From an uncultured Amaricoccus sp. (GTDB lineage: Bacteria; Pseudomonadota; Alphaproteobacteria; Rhodobacterales; Rhodobacteraceae): 18,366 nt of DNA. The translations under genes and the position numbers were made by a program. Shown in pieces: positions 8,201 to 13,937 of the stretch. The DNA lies in the NCBI RefSeq assembly GCF_937891315.1, contig NZ_CALAGI010000101.1, forward strand, positions 1 through 18,366, read 5' to 3'. The notes under the pieces were generated by a model that saw only the letters and a list, made by a program, of their open reading frames with translations, did no database searches and had not been told where the DNA came from. Positions within the stretch are counted from its first letter, which is position 1. Each line of letters starts with the position of its first letter.

Positions 8201-8795
8201 CAATGCCTCGCGCAGGTTCGACACGCCGAACCCCGGATTTACCGCCACCTATTCCGGTTTCGTACTTGGCCAGGGCACCGGGGACCTCAATGGCGCGCTC
8301 ACCTTTGCCACCGATGCGACGCGGACCAGCCCGGCGGGCAACTACGCCGTCACCGCCTCCGGGCTTGCAAGCGGGAACTACCTGTTCAACTACGTGCCCG
8401 GCACGCTGCGGGTCACTCCGCCCACCGCGAACCTCGCCGCGCAGGTGCGGCGCTTCGGCCGCGGAAGCCGGCCCTTCACACCCGGCGACGCCAGCTTTCG
8501 CACGACGAGCGCCGAGGCGCCGCCGGCGATCGACAATCCCTTCGAACTCACCTACTCGCTCGGCGAGGTCGGTCGTCTGACCGCGCGCGGAGCACAGGGC
8601 TTCACCCCGGCGTCGGGCGGCGCCCCGGCCGACACCCAGGGCTTCGTCCCCGCCGCCGGCGGCGACGGCGGGGCGGCCGGCGGGGGCGCGGCGGCGGGCG
8701 GCTGCTCGGGCTCGGTCAATACGGGCGACACCGGGGTCTGCGCGCTCGAGACCCAGCCGGAATCGTTCTGGCAGACCACGGGCGGGACATTGTGA
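5256..8795 (+). CDS. Two-partner secretion exoprotein (TpsA), haemagglutinin-type with MBG repeats
   Basis: A 1179-residue protein secreted to the cell surface through the outer-membrane partner encoded next. It has a signal peptide (cleavage likely after ALA, residue 33), then an FHA/TPS secretion domain (about 40-260) with FDVGKTHRVDFDQPG, NSAGVLFTG (the usual NPNG-type motif, residue 116) and the RVDTGGLVATS hallmark. A long Gly/Ala/Thr-rich beta-helix-like middle follows to about 800. Three tandem MBG-type repeats start near 813, 897 and 977, each opening with LT[IV]..-Y/F-G/D and closing near G.L.VTP. A Gly-rich linker (about 1134-1149) leads to Cys1150-x11-Cys1162, the only cysteines in the protein, and a 17-residue tail. 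Probable roles are adhesion, aggregation or biofilm; the ligand is unknown. An in-frame (GGC)6 run lies at 6393-6410. Its stop overlaps the TpsB start by 4 nt. Confidence 0.88.
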   Translation: MTRALAVPRSGRSSRRALVLAALLAGAAAPALAQAPAGGRVLSGSAAIAQSAGHTTITQSSERAVIRWSGFDVGKTHRVDFDQPGRSSATLNRVISMRGSVIEGAIHAPGTVIIQNSAGVLFTGTARVDTGGLVATSQWVDSDPFMTTGHLGIGGEGDRDAPVVNEGEITVRNAGLAALVGAKVRNSGVIVADRGTVALTSGRRTTIDLGGDGVARIAVFGNAATGSKIENSGVIDVGEGRVVITAGDAARALDNVINTTGVIRATSGTGAGGGVRLVGQGTGRVRIAGAIEARGATRGGEISTTGATLAVEGGGTLDARGGIDGGAILLGDLGPLRRPDSLVLDRTARLLADGAAGAGGQIVALSDGAAEIEATLSALGGGGGGSVRTIAPDLGIGEAASVSVGPGGDWLVGTTNARLATGSSTPRYAIDRLAIIEALNGGGDVTVAATEDVVVARELAWSGTGDLDLRADRDATIGAAVTSGGTGDFTATAAREFRLGASVTATGVGDVALTAETGDLLVVGAEVEVATNSGALDFDATEGSVLLIPVGALKVASASGDITLNAGTAIQIWGTMTGGAALSATAPEIGITAAEVTARGGLSMVANDRITVDGGTVAALGGGALELQAPTQAWNGAVASGTGAADGGGVLLSGAITAGVAPTFGLRPGASFALLATAPGGAASSYASPLGFAVSTSGRGAIAIGAPVTAASVALTSQEGVALGVGARIEGTGPGDAVVLAAGRSLDNAAGADALTASAGRWLLYLDEFSSLTGVKPASGTPDLYGRTFADAPPVTLAGFAGDRVIWGEAPVLTITAGSGERVYGGAATSLGYTLAGFRAGDGAETALDGAPVVTSAGNALGADAGRYATTAEATASAQGYRLAFVGGALEVTPAPLTVTAFGTRTYGAATASYAPRVAGLVAGDTAADLGGELDFTTPATRTSGVGSYALLGAGLRSGNYTIGYETGALTITPAQLTVAVDNASRRFDTPNPGFTATYSGFVLGQGTGDLNGALTFATDATRTSPAGNYAVTASGLASGNYLFNYVPGTLRVTPPTANLAAQVRRFGRGSRPFTPGDASFRTTSAEAPPAIDNPFELTYSLGEVGRLTARGAQGFTPASGGAPADTQGFVPAAGGDGGAAGGGAAAGGCSGSVNTGDTGVCALETQPESFWQTTGGTL

Positions 8796-10483
8796 GACGC
8801 GTCCTCGCCACGCTCCTCTGGCTCGCGCCGGCCGCGGCCTTCGCCCAGTCGCCGGAGCAGTTCCTGCCGCGCGAGCCCGACACCCGCCCGCGCCCGGGCC
8901 GCGAGGTCACCGCGCCGGAGCGTCCCGAGACCGCCCGGCCGGTCGCCCCGCCCGCCGACGGCGAATTCATCCTGACCCGCGTGATCCTCGACGGCGCGAC
9001 CGTGCTCGGCCCGACCGAGCTCGAACCGCTCTGGGCCGGGCTCATCGGCCAGCCGGTCACCGTCGCGACGCTCGACTCGGTCGCGGCCGCCGTCACCGCC
9101 GCCTATCGGGCGCGCGGCTTCATCCTGTCCCAGGCCGTGATCCCCGAGCAGACCGTGACCGGCGGCGCCGTCCGCCTCCAGGTGATCGAAGGCTTCATCG
9201 ACCGGGTCACGATCGAAGGCGGCGCGCCGAACCAGCGGGTGATCGGCGACCGGCTGTTCGCGCCCGTCGCCGCCGACCGCCCCCTGCGGCTGCGCAGTCT
9301 GGAACGCGGTGTGCTGCTGGCCCGCGACACCTTCGGCGGCGCGGTGGAAACCGTGCTCGAACCCTCGCCGGACACGTTCGCCGCCGCCAATCTCGGCGTG
9401 CTGGTGACGCCTGACCCGTGGCGCGGCTTCGCCGCCGCGGACAATCGCGGCTCACGGCTCTATGGCCCGCTGACCGGGAGCGCGGGGGTCAGCTTCTTCA
9501 ATCTCCTTGGCTTCAACGAGCAGATCGACGCGCTGGTGGCGGGGGCGATCGACGGCTCGCTCGGCTATGGGCAGTTGCGGCTGGAGGCGCCGATCACGCC
9601 GCTGCTCGGCACCTGGCTCGACGGGGCCCGTCTGGTGCTCGAGGCGGACGGGAGCCGCGCCGACCCCGACCTCTCGCAGAGTGGCTCGCCCGAGGATCTC
9701 GATGTCGTTCAGCATGAGACCAACGCCCGGGGCGGCGTCTTCGTGCCCTTCATCCGCTCGCGCTCGCAGAACCTCTTCGGCCGGCTGATGCTCGACTGGC
9801 AGCGGAGCGAGAGCGAGACCGACTTCGCCGGCGACGGGGAGACCGCGCTCGACAAGCTGCTCGTGCTCGAGGCGCGCATGACCTGGGACGTGGCCGACAG
9901 CTTCAATGGTGTGTCGCTGATCGACGCGAGCCTGCGCCAGGGACTTTCCATCAACGGTCTGACCGAGATCGGCGACGAAGGCCCGGCCGCCGGCGAGCCG
10001 AACTTCACCCGCGTCGCCCTGACCGTCTCGCGCCTGCAACGTCTCCGGGACAGTGACTGGTCGCTCTATGGTGAGCTGATCGGCCAGTTCGCAAGCACGA
10101 CCCTGCCGAGTTCGGAGCGTTTCGCGCTCGGCGACGCCACCATCGGGCGGGGCTTCGCGCCGGGCAATACCACTGGTGATTCCGGCTATGGCGGCCGGCT
10201 GGAACTGCGCCGCTATGTCGGGTCGGCGCCGTTCGGCGGCGCGATCGAGGCGACCGAGCTCTATGTCTTCGGCGACTATGGCGCGGCCTACGACCGCTCG
10301 ATCGACCGGGACGGCGAAAGCTGGCAGCGCCTCGGCTCGCTCGGCTTCGGCGCGCGGATCGACGTGACGCCGTGGCTGACCCTGACGCCGGAGATCGCGC
10401 GCCAGACCTCGGGCGTCGCCACCGACACCACGGATCCCGACCACGAGACCCGCGCCTATCTCGGCCTCGTCGCCCGCTTCTGA
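8792..10483 (+). CDS. TpsB outer-membrane transporter, FhaC/ShlB family
   Basis: A 563-residue Omp85-superfamily beta-barrel that exports the preceding exoprotein (type Vb secretion). It has a signal peptide ending AFA (residue 18), a Pro/Arg-rich linker, and a POTRA-type region from about residue 59 (FILTRVILDGATVLG... through YRARGFILSQAVIPEQ, and VRLQVIEGFIDRVTIEG). The barrel-entry motif is FAAADNRGS (D217-S221), followed by many alternating beta strands. The conserved L6-loop motif IGRGFAPG is at residues 451-458 and a terminal aromatic (..LVARF) suits BAM insertion. Length is normal for the family. The GTG start at 8792 overlaps the TpsA stop (GTGA), so the pair is cotranslated. Confidence 0.93.
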   Translation: MRRVLATLLWLAPAAAFAQSPEQFLPREPDTRPRPGREVTAPERPETARPVAPPADGEFILTRVILDGATVLGPTELEPLWAGLIGQPVTVATLDSVAAAVTAAYRARGFILSQAVIPEQTVTGGAVRLQVIEGFIDRVTIEGGAPNQRVIGDRLFAPVAADRPLRLRSLERGVLLARDTFGGAVETVLEPSPDTFAAANLGVLVTPDPWRGFAAADNRGSRLYGPLTGSAGVSFFNLLGFNEQIDALVAGAIDGSLGYGQLRLEAPITPLLGTWLDGARLVLEADGSRADPDLSQSGSPEDLDVVQHETNARGGVFVPFIRSRSQNLFGRLMLDWQRSESETDFAGDGETALDKLLVLEARMTWDVADSFNGVSLIDASLRQGLSINGLTEIGDEGPAAGEPNFTRVALTVSRLQRLRDSDWSLYGELIGQFASTTLPSSERFALGDATIGRGFAPGNTTGDSGYGGRLELRRYVGSAPFGGAIEATELYVFGDYGAAYDRSIDRDGESWQRLGSLGFGARIDVTPWLTLTPEIARQTSGVATDTTDPDHETRAYLGLVARF

Positions 10484-10484
10484 C

Positions 10485-10520
10485 GCCGGGGCACGCCCGG
10501 CCGCGTGTGGAAATCACACG
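10485..10520 (+). terminator. Two adjacent hairpins after tpsB (candidate terminator)
   Basis: One base after the tpsB stop lies GCCGGG-gcacg-CCCGGC (10485-10501). CGTGTG-gaaat-CACACG (10504-10520) follows 2 nt later. Both stems are perfect 6-mers. There is no T-tract, so termination may be Rho-dependent or the structures may protect the 3' end. The outer sequence of the first hairpin recurs after the nlpD-like gene. Confidence 0.45.
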
Positions 10521-10589
10521 CCCGCCGGACAGTGCGCTGGACGGGGAGAACTCCCGCGCCTAGAACGGCCAGAGACCTCGAGGGAGCGA

Positions 10590-11366
10590 ATGCGCATACT
10601 CATCACCAATGACGACGGCATCGCCGCCCCGGGCCTCGCCGTCGCCGAGGCGATCGCGGCCGAGATCGCCGGCCCCTCGGGCGAGGTCTGGGTCGTGGCG
10701 CCCGCCTTCGAGCAATCCGGCGTCTCGCACTGCATCTCCTACATCCGCCCGATGCGGCTGGAACAGCTCGAGGCGCGGCGCTTCGCGGTCGAAGGCTCGC
10801 CGGCGGACTGCGTGCTGGCGGGGATCGGCGAGATCCTCGACGGACCGCCCGACCTCGTGCTGTCGGGGGTGAATCGCGGCCATAATGTCGCCGAGGACAC
10901 GCTCTATTCCGGCACGATCGGTGGCGCCATGGAAGGCGCGCTGCACGGCTTTCGCGCCGTGGCCATGTCGCAATACTACGGCCCGACCGCCGGCCCCGAC
11001 CCTTTCGGCGCGGCCCGCGCGCATGGCGCGGCGGTGGTGCGCCGGCTGCTCGATGGGGCGGATTGGTCGCGGCGGCCCTATGCCGGATTTTACAATGTCA
11101 ATTTTCCCGCCCTGCCGCCGGGCGAGGTCAAGGGCCTGCGCGCCACCGTTCAGGGCCACCGGACCGGCCACACCTTCGGCGTACAGCCGCAGACCTCGCC
11201 GAACGGCCGGCGCTATCTGTGGCTGACGCACGGGCATGGCAATGCCGACAGCGCGCCGGGCTCGGATTCCCGCGACTGCCACGACGGCTACGTCACGGTC
11301 ACGCCGCTCTGCGCGGACCTGACGGCGCGTGATCTCATCACCTCGCTCGAACGGGCGCTCACCTAG
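10590..11366 (+). CDS. surE: 5'/3'-nucleotidase SurE
   Basis: A 258-residue metal-dependent phosphatase that removes phosphate from nucleoside monophosphates, with a stationary-phase or stress housekeeping role. The N-terminus MRILITNDDGI carries the metal-binding Asp8-Asp9. Ser43 in APAFEQSGVSH and Asn95 in LVLSGVNRGHNV complete the metal/phosphate site, and DTLYSGTIGGAMEG follows as expected. The start has a GAGG-type ribosome binding site 6 nt upstream. It is first in a surE-pcm-nlpD-like series; serS, which often precedes surE in alphaproteobacteria, is absent from the window and the TPS genes occupy that side. Confidence 0.96.
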   Translation: MRILITNDDGIAAPGLAVAEAIAAEIAGPSGEVWVVAPAFEQSGVSHCISYIRPMRLEQLEARRFAVEGSPADCVLAGIGEILDGPPDLVLSGVNRGHNVAEDTLYSGTIGGAMEGALHGFRAVAMSQYYGPTAGPDPFGAARAHGAAVVRRLLDGADWSRRPYAGFYNVNFPALPPGEVKGLRATVQGHRTGHTFGVQPQTSPNGRRYLWLTHGHGNADSAPGSDSRDCHDGYVTVTPLCADLTARDLITSLERALT

Positions 11367-11381
11367 GAGACGGACCCGCCC

Positions 11382-12032
11382 ATGGATGATCGCGCCGAGC
11401 GCCAGATGCAGTTCGTCTTTGCCCTGCGCTCGCACGGCGTCACCAATTCGGCCGTCCTGAAGGCGATGGAGGCGACGCCGCGCGCCGACTTCCTGGAAGG
11501 CATCTTCCAGGATCGCGCCTTCGAGGACGTGCCGCTGCCCATCGCCTGCGGCCAGACCATCAGCCAGCCGACGGTGGTCGGACTGATGACCCAGGCGCTC
11601 GACGTGACCAAGCGCTGCAAGGTGCTCGAGATCGGCACCGGCTCGGGCTATCAGGCGGCGATCCTCGCCCGGCTGGCGCGAAGGGTCTATTCGGTCGAGC
11701 GGCATCGGCCGCTGGCGCTGCGCGCCCGGGCGCTGCTGCAGCGGCTGGAGCTTGGCAATATCACCGTGGTGCTCGGCGACGGCTCGCTCGGCCTGCCGGA
11801 ACAGGCGCCCTTCGACCGCATCCTGCTGACCGCCGCCGCCGAGGATCCGCCGCGCCCGTTGCTCGATCAGCTGCGCGTCGGCGGGATCATGGTGCTGCCC
11901 GTCGGCCAGAGCAACGCGGTCCAGACGCTGATCCGGGTGGAAAAGACCGAGGCTGGGCTGGAATACACCGACCTCGGCGCGGTGCGGTTCGTGCCTCTTG
12001 TCGAGGGCCTCGCCGAGGATGTACTGGATTAG
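11382..12032 (+). CDS. pcm: Protein-L-isoaspartate O-methyltransferase
   Basis: A 216-residue cytoplasmic enzyme that methylates isoaspartyl residues in aged proteins using S-adenosylmethionine, starting their repair. SAM motif I is VLEIGTGSGYQ (residues 81-91). The substrate-site motif reads PIACGQTISQP (residues 53-63), where PIGHGQTISQP is more usual, so two residues differ at a tolerant position. The C-terminus (VRFVPLVEG) is the family hallmark. It starts 15 nt after surE with AGGAGA upstream of the ATG. Confidence 0.95.
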   Translation: MDDRAERQMQFVFALRSHGVTNSAVLKAMEATPRADFLEGIFQDRAFEDVPLPIACGQTISQPTVVGLMTQALDVTKRCKVLEIGTGSGYQAAILARLARRVYSVERHRPLALRARALLQRLELGNITVVLGDGSLGLPEQAPFDRILLTAAAEDPPRPLLDQLRVGGIMVLPVGQSNAVQTLIRVEKTEAGLEYTDLGAVRFVPLVEGLAEDVLD

Positions 12033-12066
12033 CGCAACAAGGGGACGGAACCGGAGAGGGTCCAGA

Positions 12067-13236
12067 ATGCGCCATCTAAGCGGAACGCGGCCGGCCCGTC
12101 CGGTTCCGGCCCTGATCTCCGCGCTCGCGCTCAGCCTCGCCCTCGGGCTGTCGGCCTGCGGTCCCTTCGTCAACCCGCTCGCCACCGCGCCGGCGACCGT
12201 GCCGAACGCGCCGCCGGATTCGCGCGGCGTCATCACCTATGCGACCTATCAGGTGGTGGTCGCGCGTGATGGCGACACGGTGGAGAGCGTGGCGAACCGG
12301 CTCGGCATCGCGCCGGCCGATCTCGCGGCGCGGAATTCGTTGCCAAAGACCTTCCAGCTGCGCCAGGGCGAGATCCTGCTGCTGCCCGACAGCTTCCCGC
12401 GCACCGATCCCGGCTTTGGCGGAGATGTCAGCACCCAGCCGCTCGGCTGGAGTCCGGAGCGCGCGGCGCAGGCGATCGACGGCCCGGGTTCGGCCAGCAC
12501 GGTGCCGTCCGCCGCGACGCCGACGGCGCCGCCCGCCAAGGCCAGTCCGTTCCAGAACGGCCAGACCGAGCCGCTGATCGACCCGGTACGCCATCGGGTC
12601 GAGGCGGGCGAGACCGCCTATTCGATCGCGCGCCTCTATGGCGTCTCGGTTACCGCGCTGGCCTCGTGGAACGGGCTCGGCCCCGACCTCGCGGTGCGCG
12701 AGAACCAGGAACTGCTGATCCCGATCGTCAGCGGCGCGAACCAGATCGGCGGCGATACCGCCCCCGGCCAGGGCACCGAGGTGGCCGCGCCGCCCAGCGC
12801 CGCCGCGCCGCTGCCGAAGGACATCACGCCCGGCACGACTCCGGCGTCGCCCGATCTCGGCCAGTACCGCACACCCCAGGGTGGGCGGCTGGAAGCGCCG
12901 GTCAAGGCAAAGGTCAGCCGGCCCTACAATACCGCGAGCCCGAACGGCGTCGGCTTCGCCGTCGCGGCCGGAACGCCGGTCCGCGCCGCCGCCGCCGGCG
13001 AGGTCGCGCTGATCTCCGAAGAATTGGGCGGACTCGGCACCATCATCCTCATTCGTCACCAGGATGACCTGATGACCACCTACAGCACCTTGTCCGACGT
13101 CACGGTGAAGAAGGGCCAGACCGTCACCGCCGGCCAGAAGATCGGTGTCGTCGCCGCCCGCGACCGGCCGGAGCTCCAGTTCGACGTCTTCCGCGGCACC
13201 ACCAGCGTCGATCCGACGACCTATCTCGGCAACTGA
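12067..13236 (+). CDS. NlpD-like lipoprotein: two LysM domains and degenerate LytM (M23) domain
   Basis: A 389-residue outer-envelope lipoprotein. The signal peptide ends in a lipobox LSAC with Cys31. LysM domain 1 (about residues 61-108) and LysM 2 (about 175-222) should bind peptidoglycan. A Pro/Ala-rich linker leads to a LytM/M23 domain (about 275-389). The zinc ligands are lost: the usual G-x-x-x-H-x-G-x-D region reads NGVGFAVAAG and the HxH motif reads LQFDVF. This suggests an amidase activator like E. coli NlpD/EnvC and not an active endopeptidase. The frame is open to 11998 inside pcm, but ATG 12067 follows GGAGAGGG and gives a proper lipoprotein signal. It lies 34 nt after pcm. Confidence 0.87.
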   Translation: MRHLSGTRPARPVPALISALALSLALGLSACGPFVNPLATAPATVPNAPPDSRGVITYATYQVVVARDGDTVESVANRLGIAPADLAARNSLPKTFQLRQGEILLLPDSFPRTDPGFGGDVSTQPLGWSPERAAQAIDGPGSASTVPSAATPTAPPAKASPFQNGQTEPLIDPVRHRVEAGETAYSIARLYGVSVTALASWNGLGPDLAVRENQELLIPIVSGANQIGGDTAPGQGTEVAAPPSAAAPLPKDITPGTTPASPDLGQYRTPQGGRLEAPVKAKVSRPYNTASPNGVGFAVAAGTPVRAAAAGEVALISEELGGLGTIILIRHQDDLMTTYSTLSDVTVKKGQTVTAGQKIGVVAARDRPELQFDVFRGTTSVDPTTYLGN

Positions 13237-13250
13237 CGCGGCGCCATCGG

Positions 13251-13271
13251 GCGATCGCATGTTGCGATCGC
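13251..13271. terminator. Perfect 9-bp hairpin after the nlpD-like gene
   Basis: GCGATCGCA (13251-13259), loop TGT, TGCGATCGC (13263-13271), 14 nt beyond the stop codon. The fold is very stable but no T-run follows. It could be a Rho-assisted terminator or a 3'-end stabiliser. Confidence 0.45.
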
Positions 13272-13303
13272 GACCGTCGGCGAGATCGCAAAGCCCGGGC
13301 CTC

Positions 13304-13339
13304 GCCGGGGCATGACCGTTTTCAACGGTCACGCCCGGC
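13304..13339. terminator. Long hairpin with nested perfect 8-bp stem
   Basis: The inner stem TGACCGTT-ttc-AACGGTCA (13313-13331) is perfect. Outer arms GCCGGGGC (13304-13311) and GCCCGGC (13333-13339) extend it with one mismatch and one bulge. It is a candidate bidirectional barrier between the surE-pcm-nlpD series and the sulfonate operon. The remainder of 13237-13546 shows no gene. Confidence 0.45.
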
Positions 13340-13487
13340 GTGACCGCCACGTTTATCCGCACGGATGACATCTGGACCCCTCGCACCCTCTGCAACCTTG
13401 CTCCGGCCGCGGGGATGTCTTCGGGGGTTCGGCGAAAGATGAACGTGGCATCAATCGCAGTCACCCTTTGACCCGCCCAGCCAAGCC

Positions 13488-13522
13488 TTGCGTCCACATC
13501 GTGATCATCTAAAATCTATAGA
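13488..13522 (+). promoter_or_regulatory. Candidate promoter and palindromic site of the sulfonate operon
   Basis: TTGCGT (13488-13493) and TAAAAT (13510-13515) are 16 bp apart; the -10 matches 5 of 6 consensus positions, the -35 only 3. The palindrome TCTATAGA (13515-13522) overlaps and follows the -10, which would suit a regulator of sulfur starvation such as a CysB/Cbl/SsuR-type LysR protein, but the binding protein is unknown. The local AT-richness supports a real promoter. The first downstream ATG is at 13547. Confidence 0.45.
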
Positions 13523-13546
13523 GTTAGTCGTGATTCGGAGTTTCGC

Positions 13547-13936
13547 ATGGATGGCGGGATCGTAGGGCTGTCCGGCAGTGTCGGCCGGCCTTCCCGGACG
13601 CGGGTTCTCGTGGAGGCGGCGGTCCATCGCGCGGCCATGCGATATGGTCGCCGGCCGAGCGTGATCGGTCCGCCGGATCTGTCGCCCTCGCCTGGAAGCG
13701 CGGCCCCGCTGTCGGACCTCGATAGCGGTGCCAGGTCGCTCGTCGAGAGCATCGTTTCCGCCGAGGCGCGGACGCTGGCAACCGGGGTCCATGCCTTCGA
13801 CGACGATTTCGGCAACGGCGCGCCGGCCTCCGCCGCTCTGCTCGATCGCGCGGTCGCGCGGTTCGCCCCCTTTCTCAACGCGCCGCTGGCCGCGACCGCG
13901 GCGCCGACGCGCGCGCATGTCGGCGGCGGGCTCTGA
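13547..13936 (+). pseudogene. Internally deleted NADPH-dependent FMN reductase (MsuE/SsuE type)
   Basis: An intact frame of 129 codons, but it reads as the two ends of a flavin reductase of about 185-200 residues joined together. Residues 1-75 match the N-terminus: IVGLSGSVGRPSRTRVLVEA is the flavodoxin-like first strand and phosphate loop, continuing to LVESIVSAEA. Residues 76-125 jump to the C-terminal part, RTLATGVHAFDDDF..ALLDRAVARFAPFL. About 65-70 residues are gone, including the GSPVY..SYPGLFKHLFD stretch and the ATGG..H segment that hold FMN. The deletion kept the frame. GGAG lies 7 nt before the ATG, so it may still be translated, but it should not reduce FMN. In a working ssu/msu operon this enzyme supplies FMNH2 to SsuD. 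Family assignment is from remembered MsuE/SsuE sequences. Confidence 0.75.
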
Positions 13937-13937
13937 C

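Noticed and set aside
10560..12236. Minus-strand open frame of 558 codons opposite surE-pcm
   Set aside because: Overlaps two conserved enzymes on the other strand and has no family features.
13251..13271. GCGATCGC octamers as HIP1-like cyanobacterial repeats
   Set aside because: Only this local pair, which is explained by the 9-bp hairpin; the gene content is alphaproteobacterial.
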